Of a DNA stretch of 47,469 bases, positions 1-12,581 are shown piece after piece. Numbering within the stretch: position 1 is the stretch's first letter; every line of letters starts with the position of its first letter. This DNA is from Burkholderiales bacterium (lineage in GTDB: Bacteria; Pseudomonadota; Gammaproteobacteria; Burkholderiales; Burkholderiaceae_C). The stretch covers positions 1-47,469 of the forward strand of contig JAPLPQ010000048.1 in the NCBI GenBank assembly GCA_026400105.1. Direction: 5' to 3'. The position numbers and the translations under genes are program-made. A model generated the notes under the pieces. It did not search any database, was not told where the DNA came from, and saw nothing but the letters and a program-made list of their open reading frames with translations.

Positions 1-1247
1 AACTTGATCTCGCCGTCGGCCACTTTTTCCAGCGCCACTTCGGCGATCGATTTGCCGGGGAAGTAAGTGCCTTCCGGCGCTGGTTTGCTCATGGCGACGA
101 ACCACTGGTCGGTCAGCATCGGCTCGATGACGACGCCGGTGCGGTCGCCGCGCGGCACTTGCAGCTTGTGCGGCTTGACTTCCTGCAGCAGGCCGGCCGC
201 GTCGAGGTCGGCGACGATCTGCTTGCGCGCGGCGAAGCGGTCCATGCCGCGGTAAGCCTCGGGGCCGTGGTCGTTGATCTTGGCGTCGAGCGTCAGCACG
301 CCGATGATCGGCAGCTGATGCCGCTGGCCGACCGCGTAGTCGTTGGCGTCATGGGCCGGCGTGACCTTGACCACGCCGGTGCCGAATTCCTGGTCGACAT
401 AGCTGTCGGCGATGACCGGGATCTCGCGCTCGCACAGGGGCAGGCGCACATACTGGCCGATCAGGTGCGCGTAGCGCTCGTCCTCCGGATGCACCATCAC
501 GGCGACGTCGCCGAGCAGGGTCTCGGGGCGCGTGGTCGCGACCACCAGCTGGCCTTCGCCGCTGGCGAGCGGGTAGGCGATATGCCACAGGCTGCCGTCT
601 TCTTCCTCGCTCTCGACTTCGAGGTCGGACACCGCGCTCATCAGCACCGGGTCCCAGTTGACCAGGCGCTTGCCGCGGTAGATCAGGCCTTGCTGATAGA
701 GCTGGACGAAGGTCTCGGTCACGGCATGGGACAGCTTGTCGTCCATCGTGAAGTACTCGCGGCTCCAGTCCACGCTGTCGCCCATGCGGCGCATCTGGGT
801 CGTGATGGTGTTGCCGGACTGCTCCTTCCACTCCCAGACCTTGGCGACGAAGTTCTTGCGCGCCTCGGCCGGAGTCGGGCCCATGTCGTGGCGGCTGATG
901 CCTTGGCCTTGCAGCTGGCGCTCGACCACGATCTGGGTCGCGATGCCGGCATGGTCGGTGCCCGGAATCCAGGCCGTGTTGAAGCCCGCCATCCGGTGGT
1001 AGCGCGTCAGGCTGTCCATGATGGTCTGGTTGAAGGCGTGGCCCATGTGCAGCGTGCCGGTCACGTTGGGCGGCGGCAGCTGGATCGCGAATGCCGGGGC
1101 GTCGGCCTGGGCCGCGCCGGTGCCACGGAAGCCGGCGGCGCCGTAGCCGCGCTGCTCCCACTCGGGGCCCCAATGGGCTTCCAGGGCCGCGGGCTCGAAG
1201 GACTTGGACAGGGATTGCAGGCCGGGTTGGGCGATGGCGTCGGTCAT
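1..1247 (-). CDS. valS: Valine--tRNA ligase, N-terminal part (cut by window edge)
   Basis: This is the first 415 codons of valyl-tRNA synthetase, the class I enzyme that charges tRNA-Val in the cytoplasm and edits mischarged threonine. Translating the minus strand from the ATG at 1245-1247 gives [19 protein letters not shown] and then the HIGH-type signature [14 protein letters not shown]. The inserted CP1 editing region follows, with [13 protein letters not shown] and [13 protein letters not shown]. Full ValS is about 950 residues, so the KMSKS motif and the anticodon domain lie outside the window. It sits 90 bases downstream of truC on the same strand and could share its transcript. The frame stays open to base 1, with no defect seen. 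Confidence 0.96.
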   Translation of the reverse strand, partial: MTDAIAQPGLQSLSKSFEPAALEAHWGPEWEQRGYGAAGFRGTGAAQADAPAFAIQLPPPNVTGTLHMGHAFNQTIMDSLTRYHRMAGFNTAWIPGTDHAGIATQIVVERQLQGQGISRHDMGPTPAEARKNFVAKVWEWKEQSGNTITTQMRRMGDSVDWSREYFTMDDKLSHAVTETFVQLYQQGLIYRGKRLVNWDPVLMSAVSDLEVESEEEDGSLWHIAYPLASGEGQLVVATTRPETLLGDVAVMVHPEDERYAHLIGQYVRLPLCEREIPVIADSYVDQEFGTGVVKVTPAHDANDYAVGQRHQLPIIGVLTLDAKINDHGPEAYRGMDRFAARKQIVADLDAAGLLQEVKPHKLQVPRGDRTGVVIEPMLTDQWFVAMSKPAPEGTYFPGKSIAEVALEKVADGEIK

Positions 1248-1337
1248 GTGGCTAATTGTGTGTGCAGAAAATCTGGGAGGTCTGGTGCGGCCGCAGCGTT
1301 GCGCAGGCTGGAGAGGGGCCTCTGTAAGTCGAGGATT

Positions 1338-2093
1338 TTACGGGTTGGTGCTCTGCCTGGGGTCGCCTGCAGAAGCTTGACCCGAATCGGACGCACCGCC
1401 GGCTGCAAGGTGCCAGCGCGCCCATTCCTCGCCAAGCCCGGCCTCGATCACCAGCGGCTGGCCCGTGACCGGGTGCGCGAGTTCGAGTCGGCCGGCATGC
1501 AGCCACAGCCGCTGCAGCCCGAGCAGCTCGGCCAGGGCCCGGTTCAGCGGCCCCTTGCCATGGGTCGCGTCGCCGATGATCGGGTGGGCGATATGCTTCA
1601 TGTGGCGGCGCAGCTGGTGCCGACGGCCCGTGACGGGCTGCAGCTCGACCAGCGCGCAGCGCGTGCTCGCGAAGTCGCCCTGCGCCAGCGCCAGCTCGTA
1701 GCGCTCCAGCAAGCGGTAATGGGTCAGCGCGTGCTGGATTTCCTCGCGTTCGGTCCGCATGTCGTCGGGCATGCGCTTGAGCGGGTGGTCTATGGTCCCG
1801 GCTGCGTCCGGCCAGCCGCGCACGACCGCGCGGTAGCTCTTGCGCATGGCCTCGCCGCGCTCGAAGGCCTGGCCCAGCGCGCGCGCCGTGGCGGCATCGA
1901 GCGCGAACAGCAGCACGCCGCTGGTGCCCTTGTCCAGCCTATGCACCGGCCAGACTGGCCGGCCGATCTGGTCGCGCAGCAGCTGCAGCGCGAAGCGGGT
2001 CTCGCCAGCGTCGAGACCGGTGCGGTGCACCAGCAGTCCCGGCGGCTTGGCCACCGATACCAGATAATCGTCGCGATAAAGGATGGTCAGCAT
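1338..2093 (-). CDS. truC: tRNA pseudouridine synthase C
   Basis: TruC isomerises U65 of certain tRNAs to pseudouridine in the T arm. The 251-residue product matches the RluA/TruC family closely. HRLDKGTSG carries the catalytic Asp54 at the same position as in E. coli TruC, and LVELQPVTGRRHQLRRH and AHPIIGDATHG are family blocks. An upstream in-frame ATG at 2115-2117 would add MAGDNRNN. I prefer the start at 2091-2093 because MLTILYRDD aligns exactly with the known TruC N-terminus and AGGA lies seven bases upstream of it. The gene is divergent from yaaA and the two start codons share two bases. The only odd feature is that start overlap. Confidence 0.93.
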   Translation of the reverse strand: MLTILYRDDYLVSVAKPPGLLVHRTGLDAGETRFALQLLRDQIGRPVWPVHRLDKGTSGVLLFALDAATARALGQAFERGEAMRKSYRAVVRGWPDAAGTIDHPLKRMPDDMRTEREEIQHALTHYRLLERYELALAQGDFASTRCALVELQPVTGRRHQLRRHMKHIAHPIIGDATHGKGPLNRALAELLGLQRLWLHAGRLELAHPVTGQPLVIEAGLGEEWARWHLAAGGASDSGQASAGDPRQSTNP

Positions 2094-2868
2094 GTTGTTC
2101 CTATTGTCCCCGGCCAAGGCGCTGGATTACGAAACCCCGCCCGTCAGCGCCACCCATACCCAGCCGCTGTTCGTGCCGCAGGCGGCCGAACTGATCGAGG
2201 TGTTGCGCGAGCAGTCGCCGCAGCAGATCGCCGAGCTGATGGACCTGAGCGATGCGCTCGCCGGCCTCAACGTCGCGCGCTACCAGGCCTGGAGCCCCGA
2301 GTTCACGCCGGCGAACGCCAAGCAGGCGGTGCTGGCCTTCAACGGCGATGTCTACGCGGGCCTGGAGGCCAAGACGCTCGACGAGGCCGAGCTCGGCTGG
2401 CTGCAGGACCATGTCTGCATCCTGAGCGGACTCTATGGCGTGCTGCGCCCGCTCGACCTGATGCAACCCTACCGGCTCGAAATGGGCACCCGGCTGGCGA
2501 CCCCGAAGGGCCGGAACTTGTACCAGTTCTGGGGCTCCCAGATCGCTGATTATCTGAACCAGCGCGCCGCGGCCGATGCCAGCCCGCTGATCGTCAACCT
2601 TGCGAGCGAGGAATACTTCAAGTCGGTCGACAAGAAGGCCTTGAAGCCGCGCATCGTTGCTTGCGTGTTCGAGGAGTTCAAGGGCGGCAAGTACAAGGTC
2701 ATCAGCTTCGCGGCCAAGCGCGCGCGCGGCCTGATGGTGCGCTACTGCGTGCAGCAGCGCGCGCTCTCGGTCGAGCAGCTCAAGGGCTTCGATCTCGAGG
2801 GCTACCAATATGTGGCGGCCGCTTCCGAGCCCGACCGGCTGGTGTTCCGCCGCGAGCCGCAGCGCTGA
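2092..2868 (+). CDS. yaaA: Peroxide stress protein YaaA (DUF328)
   Basis: YaaA proteins limit intracellular free iron and DNA damage during hydrogen peroxide stress in E. coli, and the fold binds DNA. The 258-residue length equals that of E. coli YaaA. The start MLFLLSPAKALDYE, GLYGVLRPLDLMQPYRLEMG, DLYQFWG-like and NLASEEYFKSV blocks are all present, as is the ISFAAKRARGLM segment near the C-terminus. The start at 2092 is chosen over an in-frame ATG at 2083 by this N-terminal match and by the AAAGGA motif eight bases upstream. Its promoter must lie inside truC. queF follows after 51 bases on the same strand. Confidence 0.94.
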   Translation: MLFLLSPAKALDYETPPVSATHTQPLFVPQAAELIEVLREQSPQQIAELMDLSDALAGLNVARYQAWSPEFTPANAKQAVLAFNGDVYAGLEAKTLDEAELGWLQDHVCILSGLYGVLRPLDLMQPYRLEMGTRLATPKGRNLYQFWGSQIADYLNQRAAADASPLIVNLASEEYFKSVDKKALKPRIVACVFEEFKGGKYKVISFAAKRARGLMVRYCVQQRALSVEQLKGFDLEGYQYVAAASEPDRLVFRREPQR

Positions 2869-2919
2869 TCAACCCGGCACAGCCCAGTACATGCGCCGAC
2901 CCGCAACCAGAACCCATAC

Positions 2920-3789
2920 ATGACCGAATCCCAGCACCCCAGCCAGCACCAGCCCGAGCAGTCCCAGCTCGGCAAGACCTCGGCCTATGCCGACCAGTAC
3001 GACCCGAGCCTGCTGTTCCCGCTGCCGCGCCAGACCAAACGCGACGAGATCGGCATCGGCGCCGCGCCGCCCTTCCTGGGTGCCGACCTCTGGACCGCCT
3101 ACGAGCTGAGCTGGCTCAATCCGCGCGGCAAGCCCCAGGTCGCGATCGCGCAGGTCACCGTGCCCTGCGAGTCGCCCAACATCATCGAGAGCAAGTCGTT
3201 CAAGCTCTACCTCAACAGCTTCAACAACAGCCGCTTCGACGATGGGCAGCAGGTGCTCGAGCGGCTGAAGGCCGACCTGGCGCAGGCGCTCTGGCGCGGC
3301 AGCTCCCGCACCGGTTCGGTCGGCGTCAAGCTGCTGACGCCGGTGCAGTTCGAGCAGGAAAAGATTCGCGAGCTCGAAGGCCTGAGCCTGGACCGGCTCG
3401 ATGTCGAGTGCACGCATTACCAGCCGGCACCCGAACTGCTGCGCGCCGACGCGACCCAGCCGCCCGTGACCGAGACCCTGGTCAGCGACCTGCTCAAAAG
3501 CAACTGCCTGGTGACGGGCCAGCCCGACTGGGCCAGCGTGCGCATCAGCTACACCGGCGCGCCGATCGACCAGGAGCGGCTGCTGCAGTATCTGGTGAGC
3601 TTTCGCAACCACAACGAGTTCCACGAGCAATGCGTCGAGCGCATCTTCATGGACCTCTGGACCCGCTGCAAGCCGGTCAAGCTCAGCGTCTATGCGCGCT
3701 ACACGCGCCGCGGCGGGCTCGACATCAACCCCTGGCGCAGCAGCCAGCCGCAGCAGCCGCCAGCCAATGTGAGGACGGCGCGGCAGTAA
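2920..3789 (+). CDS. queF: NADPH-dependent 7-cyano-7-deazaguanine reductase
   Basis: QueF reduces the nitrile of preQ0 to the amine preQ1 with two NADPH, a late cytoplasmic step in queuosine synthesis for tRNA wobble position 34. The 289-residue product is the long two-domain type found in E. coli. Visible are [13 protein letters not shown] (QueF motif), the nucleophile Cys196 in [13 protein letters not shown], the proton donor Asp203, and [15 protein letters not shown] with His235. All three catalytic residues are offset by six from E. coli numbering. The gap to yaaA is only 51 bases and I see no preQ1 riboswitch in it. The proline- and glutamine-rich ends look like disordered tails. Confidence 0.95.
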   Translation: MTESQHPSQHQPEQSQLGKTSAYADQYDPSLLFPLPRQTKRDEIGIGAAPPFLGADLWTAYELSWLNPRGKPQVAIAQVTVPCESPNIIESKSFKLYLNSFNNSRFDDGQQVLERLKADLAQALWRGSSRTGSVGVKLLTPVQFEQEKIRELEGLSLDRLDVECTHYQPAPELLRADATQPPVTETLVSDLLKSNCLVTGQPDWASVRISYTGAPIDQERLLQYLVSFRNHNEFHEQCVERIFMDLWTRCKPVKLSVYARYTRRGGLDINPWRSSQPQQPPANVRTARQ

Positions 3790-3863
3790 CCACGCGGCAG
3801 CAACGGCGCGGCGGTCCGGGGGCATTCATCGCGGGTTCAGGTTTTGATGCCTATCATCGTGAC

Positions 3864-5147
3864 ATGAAGAATATCCAAAGAACCCTGATCGGTCTGTTGC
3901 TGGGTCTGACCGCCCTGTGGCTGCTGGCCGAGTCGGCCGCGCTGCCGGTGACCCAGGGCCTGTTCCCCTGGCGCACCCTGCTGGTCCAGTACTCGGGCCT
4001 GCTCGGCATGGGCGTCATGAGCGCCGCGATGCTGCTCGCGGTGCGCCCGGCCTGGCTCGAGCACCGGCTGCATGGCCTCGACAAGATGTACCGCCTGCAC
4101 AAGTGGCTCGGCATTTCAGGGCTGGTGCTTGCCATCCTGCATTGGCTCATTTCGCAGGCGCCCAAGTGGCTGGTCAAGGCCGGGCTGCTCGAGCGGCCGG
4201 TGCGCGGGCCGCGCCCGGTGCTGACCGATCCGGTGCTGGCCTTCCTGCAGAGCCAGCGCGGCCTGGCCGAGGACCTCGGCGAGAAGGCCTTCTACCTCGC
4301 GGTGGCGCTGATCACGCTGGCCTTGATCAAGCGCTTTCCCTACCGGCATTTCTTCCGCACCCATCGCTGGATCGCGCTGGCCTATCTGGTGCTGGTCTGG
4401 CATTCGATCGTGCTGACGAGCTTTGGCTACTGGCTGCAGCCAGTCGGCATCGTGCACGGCCTGCTGCTGGCGGGCGGCACGGTCGCCGCGGTCATCAGCC
4501 TGACGCGGCGCATCGGTGCGCGGCGCAAGGCCGTCGGCGAGATCGAGCAGATCGAGTACCTCGAGGGCGTCAAGGTCAATGCGGTCTCGATCCGGCTCAA
4601 GAGCCAATGGGCCGGCCATGAGCCGGGCCAGTTCGCCTTCGTGACCTTCGACGAGCGCGAGGGCGCGCATCCGTTCACGATCTCGTCGGCCTGGCAGGAC
4701 GATGGCCGGCTGATGTTCCTGATCAAGGCGCTCGGCGACTACACGCACAGCCTGGCTGGCAGCCTCAAGGTCGGCGACACGGTCACGGTCGAGGGGCCTT
4801 ACGGCCGCTTCCAGTTCGAGGGTGTTGCCCGACGCCAGATCTGGATTGGCGGCGGCATCGGCATCTCGCCCTTCGTCGCGCGCCTGCAGCAGCTGGCGCA
4901 GCAGTCGGACGGCCGCGAGATCGACCTGTTCCACTCGACCGCCGAGGTCGACCAGACCGCGCTGCAGCGGCTGCAGCATGACGCCCAGGCCGCCGGCGTG
5001 CGGCTGCGCGCGCTGGTGCCGGACTGGCGGGACGCCGAGCTCTGGTTCTGCGGCCCGGCGGCGTTCGGCGACGCGATCCGCACCGATCTCTGCGCCCAGG
5101 GCCTGCCGGCCGCGCGCTTCCACCAGGAACTGTTCGAGATGCGCTGA
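3864..5147 (+). CDS. Ferric reductase-like transmembrane flavoprotein
   Basis: This 427-residue inner-membrane flavocytochrome-like protein has an N-terminal ferric-reductase transmembrane domain and a C-terminal FAD/NAD(P)-binding reductase domain. Hydrophobic segments occupy roughly residues 5-210, with candidate heme-ligand histidines in the membrane part (MYRLHKWLG, ILHWLI, FRTHRWIA, VWHSIV). The FAD site is seen as HPFTISSA, and the NAD(P) site as IWIGGGIGISPF and ELWFCGPAAFGDAI. No plant-type 2Fe-2S domain follows, unlike many ferredoxin reductases. The substrate is unknown; ferric chelates, quinones or oxygen are possible. The start ATG at 3864 puts the first membrane segment directly at the N-terminus, though a ribosome site is weak. 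It is convergent with the sensor kinase at 5207. Confidence 0.85.
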   Translation: MKNIQRTLIGLLLGLTALWLLAESAALPVTQGLFPWRTLLVQYSGLLGMGVMSAAMLLAVRPAWLEHRLHGLDKMYRLHKWLGISGLVLAILHWLISQAPKWLVKAGLLERPVRGPRPVLTDPVLAFLQSQRGLAEDLGEKAFYLAVALITLALIKRFPYRHFFRTHRWIALAYLVLVWHSIVLTSFGYWLQPVGIVHGLLLAGGTVAAVISLTRRIGARRKAVGEIEQIEYLEGVKVNAVSIRLKSQWAGHEPGQFAFVTFDEREGAHPFTISSAWQDDGRLMFLIKALGDYTHSLAGSLKVGDTVTVEGPYGRFQFEGVARRQIWIGGGIGISPFVARLQQLAQQSDGREIDLFHSTAEVDQTALQRLQHDAQAAGVRLRALVPDWRDAELWFCGPAAFGDAIRTDLCAQGLPAARFHQELFEMR

Positions 5148-5206
5148 GCGCTCGCCGTTAGGTCGCCGTGAGCTTTGGCGGGGCGCGCCGGGCCGGCCCG
5201 GGAAGT

Positions 5207-7714
<2,508 letters not shown>

Positions 7715-7910
7715 GTTCGTAGGGCGGGAATCACCTGGCAGCGAGATCGTCAGTCGCGTCGACCAGGGAGGTGCTTGGCCCTGATCGCTGATCGAAAGAA
7801 GCGTTTGTGCTGCTGCAAACCTTCCAAAAGAGCAAGGATTGTACCCGTTGTCTGGTCGAAAACCCTTGAAAATCAAAGCAGTTCGGGTTTTCCTGAGCGC
7901 CAGCCGGGCG

Positions 7911-9134
7911 CTAGAACAGAGAGAAGCTGTCGCCTGCTTTCGGCTCCCCGGCCGGCCCGGCTGGTTCCGCACGCGCCAGTTCGTCCGCGCGCGCCAGCTG
8001 CCCGACCCGGACACCGAGCAGGCGCAGCCGGCGCGTCAGGTCGACCCGCTTGAGGCATCGACCCGCGAGGCGGCGGATCTCGCGGGCGTCGGCGCTGTAC
8101 TGTTCGACGGTCAGCTCGCGCGTGACCGACTGGAAATCGTCGTAGCGCAGCTTGATGCCGATCGTGCGGCTGACATAGCCCTTTCGCTGTAGGTCGGCCG
8201 CGACCTGCTCGCACAGGCGGGTGAAGATGGCGCCGAGCTCGGCCTTGTCGCGCACGGCATGCAGGTCGCGCTCGAAGGTGGTCTCGCGGCTCATGCTGAC
8301 GGGCTCGCTGTGCGTGACGACCGGACTGTCGTCGCGGCCCCAGGCGGCCTGATGCAACCAGGCGCCATGGCTGGCGCCAAAGCGCTCGATCAGGGCCTGA
8401 CAGGGCTGGGCGGCCAGCTCGCCGATGGTGCGGATGCCGAGCGCCTGCAGCTTCTCGTCGCTCCGGGGGCCGATGCCGTTGATCTTGCGGCAGGGCAGCG
8501 GCCAGATCAGGCGTTCCAGGTCGGACGCGTGGACGATCGAGATCCCGCCCGGCTTCTGGAACTCGCTGGCCATCTTGGCCAGCAGCTTGTTGGGCGCGAC
8601 GCCGATCGAGCAGCTCAGCCCGGTGGCGTCGAGGATGCCGCGCTGGATCAGGCGCGCGAGCACCCGTCCGCCTTCGCGCTGGCCGCCGGGGACCGCGGTG
8701 AAGTCGATGTAGACCTCGTCGATGCCGCGGTCCTCCATCAGCGGCGCGATCTCGCCGATCACGGCCTTGAAGGCGCGCGAGCAGCGCCGGATCTCGTCGA
8801 AGTCGACCGGCAGCAGGATGGCGTCGGGACATTGCTTGGCGGCCTTCATCAGTCCCATCGCCGAGCCGATGCCGAACTGGCGCGCGGCATAGGTCGCGGT
8901 CGTGATGACGCCGCGCCCGGCATAGTCGCGCAGGCGCGGGAAGTCGGCCAGCGGGATCTCGGACAGCGGCAGGCCGGCATGCATGGCCAGCAGCGCATCG
9001 TCCTCGCGCCGCCTGCCGCCGCCTATGACCAGCGGCAGGCCCTTGAGCTGCGGATAGCGCAGCAGCTCGACCGACGCGAAAAAGGCGTCCATGTCGAGGT
9101 GGGCGATGCGGCGGGGCAGGGCGGTGGAGCTCAC
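7911..9134 (-). CDS. dinB: DNA polymerase IV (Y-family, translesion)
   Basis: Pol IV is a low-fidelity cytoplasmic polymerase that bypasses lesions such as N2-deoxyguanosine adducts. The 407-residue product has the Y-family motifs [11 protein letters not shown] (Asp14 and Asp16) and GIDEVYID (Asp139, Glu140), then helix-hairpin-helix [14 protein letters not shown] and the little-finger domain. Relative to E. coli DinB there are about 28 extra residues near 44-72, between the GGG and [14 protein letters not shown] blocks. I looked for a LexA box CTGT-N8-ACAG in the 114 bases upstream and saw none. A divergent PAS kinase starts at 9249. A beta-clamp-binding tail is possible at the C-terminus (DSFSLF). 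Confidence 0.94.
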   Translation of the reverse strand: MSSTALPRRIAHLDMDAFFASVELLRYPQLKGLPLVIGGGRRREDDALLAMHAGLPLSEIPLADFPRLRDYAGRGVITTATYAARQFGIGSAMGLMKAAKQCPDAILLPVDFDEIRRCSRAFKAVIGEIAPLMEDRGIDEVYIDFTAVPGGQREGGRVLARLIQRGILDATGLSCSIGVAPNKLLAKMASEFQKPGGISIVHASDLERLIWPLPCRKINGIGPRSDEKLQALGIRTIGELAAQPCQALIERFGASHGAWLHQAAWGRDDSPVVTHSEPVSMSRETTFERDLHAVRDKAELGAIFTRLCEQVAADLQRKGYVSRTIGIKLRYDDFQSVTRELTVEQYSADAREIRRLAGRCLKRVDLTRRLRLLGVRVGQLARADELARAEPAGPAGEPKAGDSFSLF

Positions 9135-9248
9135 AGCGGGATTGTCGCGCGGCCGCTACAGCCGGCTCGATCCGGGCGACTTCTCAAGACATCAATAAAT
9201 GGTCAAGATGCACCGAATGGGTACATAACAGGGACAGGGAGAAAATTC

Positions 9249-11636
9249 ATGCCAGACCCGACAGTGGCGGCGTGCCAGCTCGAGCAGCCCGATGGCAATC
9301 TGCTGTTTGCTTCGCTGCCGATTGGCATCGTGATCCTGAATCCGGCTGGCGAGGTCATGGCGGCCAATCCGGCTGCCGAAACCATCCTGGGGCCTGGCGT
9401 GCCGCCCTTGCGCGGCTGGCTGGCTGCCGATCCGCGCTGGGAGGTCGTGCACGAGGACGAATCCCCCTTCCTGCCCGCCGAGTATCCGGCCCGGCTCGCG
9501 CTCGCGACCGGCCAGACTGTCCAGCATGCCGTCATGGGCCTGCGCGACCGGCAGCAGAACCGCCTGTGCTGGCTCAGGATGCAGGCGGTCCCGATCCGGG
9601 GCGGCGCGGGCGGCGGTCTGCAGGGGGTCTACGCGCTGTTCGAGGACATCACCGAGCAGCGCCAGGCCCGGATCGAACTCAATGCGGCCCGCGCCGCAGC
9701 CGCCCAGCGCGAGATCGATGAGCGGCTGCGGCAGGCCGCCCAGGCCACGAAAATGGTCGAGTCCGAGCGCGAGCGCTACTTCCGCTTCTTCAATTCCGCT
9801 TCGGTCCTGATGGTGATCGTGGGTGCCGATGACTGCTTCAAGCTCGTCAACCCCGCCGTCAAGCGCATGCTGGGCTACGAGGTGGGCGATTTCGTCGGCC
9901 GTTCCTATCTCGAGCTGATCCACCCGGACGACCGGCAGGCCGCGCAGCAGGCCATTCAGGCCCTGCATGAGTGCCAGACCGGTGCGGACGGCTTCGTCAA
10001 CCGTTGCCTGTGCCAGGACGGCAGCTCGCGCTGGCTGGCCTGGAACGCGGTCTTCAGTCCGCAGGAGAACCTGCTCTACGCGGTGGCGCGCGACATCACC
10101 GAGAGCCGCCAGGCCGAGGAAGCGCTGCGCGCTGCTTCGAACTACGCCCGCAGCCTGCTCGAGGCCAGCCTGGACCCGCTGCTCACGATCAGCCCGCAGG
10201 GCAAGATCACCGATGTCAACCGGGCCGCCGAGGCCGCCACCGGACTGGGCCGCGCGGCGCTGATCGGCAGCGACTTCTCGGACTACTTCACCGATCCCGA
10301 CAAGGCCCGCAGCGGCTACCAGCTGGCCTTTGAGCAGGGGCAGGTCAGCGACTATCCGCTGGTGCTGCGGCATGTGGCGGGCCGGGAAACCGAGGTGCTC
10401 TACAACGCCAGTGTCTACCGCGACGAGCAAGACCGGATCTGCGGTGTCTTTGCCGCGGCGCGCGACGTCACGCGCATCAACGCGATTGCCAAGGACCTGG
10501 CACGCTACCGGGATCATCTCGAGGAGCTGGTCGGACAGCGCACGCGCGAGCTCGAAGCCGCCAAGCTCGCGGCCGAGGCCGCCAACCAGGCCAAGAGCGC
10601 CTTCCTGTCGAACATCAGCCACGAGCTGCGCACGCCGATGAACGCCATCATGGGGTTGAGCTATCTGCTGCTGCAGGGCTGTCTGGGGGGGCGGCAGCAA
10701 GAGCAGCTCAAGGCGCTGCAACTGGCCAGCCGGCAGCTGCAGTCGCTGATCGAGGACATCCTGAACTACACCCGGGTCGACAGCGGCGCCCTGCACACCG
10801 CGCAGCAGGATTTCGAGCTCGACGGCGTGCTCGAGACCATCGCGGCCCGCCTGCGCGAGCGTGTCGTCGCCAAGGGCCTCGAGCTGACCATCGAGGTGGC
10901 GCCCGATGTCCCGCACCGGCTCTCAGGCGACCCGGTCCAGATCGGCCAGATCCTGCACAAGCTGGCGGACAACGCGGTCAAGTTCACCGAGACCGGCGGG
11001 GTCAAGTTGGCGGTCCTGCGCGATGCCCATCAGGAGCAGGGGGTGCAGGATGCACAGAGCACCTGGCTGCGCTTCGAGGTCAGCGACACCGGCATCGGGC
11101 TCGACAGCGCCGATCAGTGCCATCTGTTCGATAGCTTCCAGCAGGTCGACGACGGCCTGACGCGCCGCTACGGCGGTAGCGGCCTGGGGCTGGCGATCGC
11201 GCGCAAGCTGGTCGAGCTGATGGGCGGGAAGATCGGCGTCGCGAGCCAGAAGGGGCGGGGCAGCCGGTTCTGGTTCAGCCTGCCGCTCGGGCTGGCCGAT
11301 CCGGCCGGATGTCCGCCGGCAGCAGCGGGCTGCGCTTCGGCGCCGCAGCCCGCTGATTCGGCCTGGGTCGAGCCGACGCTGGACCCCGTGGCAGCCGTAC
11401 TGCCAGCCAGTCCGGCGGCCGCGACCGCTGCACTGGATCGGCCGCAATGGCAGCAACTGCAGCGCAGGCTGGTTCAGCTGCTGCGCGAGGACGATGCGGG
11501 GTCGATCCCGCTGTGCGAGCAGCATGCCGCCTTGTTGCAGCAGGCGCTGGGGGCACGTTACGCGCCCTTGATGCAGGCGGTGCGGGGCTTCGATTTCGAG
11601 GCGGCATTGGGCCAGCTCGGCGGGCTCGAGTCCTGA
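9249..11636 (+). CDS. Multi-PAS sensor histidine kinase, soluble, without receiver domain
   Basis: This 795-residue protein has no membrane segment or signal peptide, so it should sense in the cytoplasm. PAS domains lie at about 15-135 (ending [10 protein letters not shown]), 175-285 (ending YAVARDITE) and 300-410 (ending FAAARDVTR), with helical linkers between. HisKA follows with [11 protein letters not shown] (His458), then HATPase with LADNAVKFT (572-580), DTGIGL and GSGLGLAIA. After the kinase comes an alanine/proline-rich linker and a 60-residue helical tail of the kind usually found behind a receiver in hybrid kinases, but no receiver is present. AGGGAG precedes the ATG. No regulator gene is near, so the partner is unknown. 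Confidence 0.88.
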   Translation: MPDPTVAACQLEQPDGNLLFASLPIGIVILNPAGEVMAANPAAETILGPGVPPLRGWLAADPRWEVVHEDESPFLPAEYPARLALATGQTVQHAVMGLRDRQQNRLCWLRMQAVPIRGGAGGGLQGVYALFEDITEQRQARIELNAARAAAAQREIDERLRQAAQATKMVESERERYFRFFNSASVLMVIVGADDCFKLVNPAVKRMLGYEVGDFVGRSYLELIHPDDRQAAQQAIQALHECQTGADGFVNRCLCQDGSSRWLAWNAVFSPQENLLYAVARDITESRQAEEALRAASNYARSLLEASLDPLLTISPQGKITDVNRAAEAATGLGRAALIGSDFSDYFTDPDKARSGYQLAFEQGQVSDYPLVLRHVAGRETEVLYNASVYRDEQDRICGVFAAARDVTRINAIAKDLARYRDHLEELVGQRTRELEAAKLAAEAANQAKSAFLSNISHELRTPMNAIMGLSYLLLQGCLGGRQQEQLKALQLASRQLQSLIEDILNYTRVDSGALHTAQQDFELDGVLETIAARLRERVVAKGLELTIEVAPDVPHRLSGDPVQIGQILHKLADNAVKFTETGGVKLAVLRDAHQEQGVQDAQSTWLRFEVSDTGIGLDSADQCHLFDSFQQVDDGLTRRYGGSGLGLAIARKLVELMGGKIGVASQKGRGSRFWFSLPLGLADPAGCPPAAAGCASAPQPADSAWVEPTLDPVAAVLPASPAAATAALDRPQWQQLQRRLVQLLREDDAGSIPLCEQHAALLQQALGARYAPLMQAVRGFDFEAALGQLGGLES

Positions 11637-11660
11637 GCCGCCTCGCTGGCCTCGCCAGCC

Positions 11661-12581
11661 TCAGTCGGCTCGGTGGTCGGCCGGGTCGCCGGGCGGAGCT
11701 TCGAGCAGCCTGACCAGGGCGTGCAGTGCGCGGTTGACCGGCGTCGGCACGCCGAGCGCCGCGCCACGGCGCACCACATAGCCGTTGAGCTGGTCGATCT
11801 CGCTGCGCCGCCCGCGCGCGAGGTCCTGCGCGGTCGATGACTGCTGGGTCGGCATGGCGTCGGCCAGCGCGCGCACCTGCACCCAGCTGTCGGCGGGCAG
11901 ATGGATGCCTTCGGCGCGCGCCACCGCCAGGCATTCGGCCACCGCCTCGCGCATCGTGGCCTCGATGCCCGGCCCCTGGATCATGCGGCCGTAGGGCAGG
12001 CGCGAGATCGCCGACAGCGCGTTGTAGGCGCAGTTGACGACCAGCTTGGACCATTGCGCCGCGCGCAGATCGGCCAGCACCTGCACCGGCACGCCGGCGC
12101 CCGCGAAGGTGGTGGCAATCGCCTCGCTGTCCGGCCCGGCGCCGATCACGAGCTCGCCCCGGCCGTGGTGGCGCAGATGGCCGGGGCCGGCCAGCTCGAC
12201 CGCGGCATAGACCAGCACCGGCAGCACCGGATGGCGCGGCAGCAGGGCCTGCAGCCGTTCGGCATTCTCCAGCCCGTTCTGCAGGCTCAGCACCAGGGTC
12301 TTTTCGTGCAGACAAGGCGCGATAGCCGCAGCGGCGGCCTCGGTGTCGTTGGACTTGACGCAGCACAGCACCCAGTCGGCGGCGGCCACTGCGGCGGGAT
12401 CGACGCTGGCGCGCAGCGGCACCCATTCGTCGAAGGCCAGCGTCTGCAGGCGCAGCCCGTCGCGCTCGACGGCGGCGACATGGGCAGCGCGCCCGATCAG
12501 CGTGACCTCGTGGCCGGCGCGCGCCAGCAGCCCGCCGTAATAGCTGCCTACGGCGCCAGCGCCCATGATGGCGATCTTCAT
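11661..12581 (-). CDS. panE: 2-dehydropantoate 2-reductase (ketopantoate reductase family)
   Basis: The family reduces ketopantoate to pantoate with NADPH in the coenzyme A pathway. The 306-residue product shows the Rossmann motif GAGAVGSYYGG at the N-terminus, the CCVKSNDT block, the conserved SLQNGLEN segment, and WSKLVVNCAYNALSAI with the catalytic lysine. It ends in the helical domain with SSTAQDLARGRRSEIDQLNG. Its start overlaps the stop of the upstream MFS gene by four bases (ATGA), so the two are probably translationally coupled. That link to an exporter leaves room for a paralogous role on another 2-oxo acid. The family call is secure; pantothenate specificity is inferred. Confidence 0.87.
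   Translation of the reverse strand: MKIAIMGAGAVGSYYGGLLARAGHEVTLIGRAAHVAAVERDGLRLQTLAFDEWVPLRASVDPAAVAAADWVLCCVKSNDTEAAAAAIAPCLHEKTLVLSLQNGLENAERLQALLPRHPVLPVLVYAAVELAGPGHLRHHGRGELVIGAGPDSEAIATTFAGAGVPVQVLADLRAAQWSKLVVNCAYNALSAISRLPYGRMIQGPGIEATMREAVAECLAVARAEGIHLPADSWVQVRALADAMPTQQSSTAQDLARGRRSEIDQLNGYVVRRGAALGVPTPVNRALHALVRLLEAPPGDPADHRAD

Noticed and set aside
159-2549. 796-residue plus-strand frame
   Set aside because: It is the complement of valS and truC plus another frame of yaaA, with a low-complexity Arg/Ala/Gly composition typical of GC-rich shadows.
2869-2919. preQ1 riboswitch before queF
   Set aside because: The gap is only 51 bases and shows no preQ1-type loop or A-rich tail.
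7715-8014. 100-residue N-terminal extension of the hybrid kinase
   Set aside because: It would overlap dinB and shows no domain; the membrane segment follows the ATG at 7714 directly.
9135-9248. SOS (LexA) box for dinB
   Set aside because: No CTGT-N8-ACAG was found between dinB and the divergent kinase. A diverged box cannot be excluded without a matrix scan.
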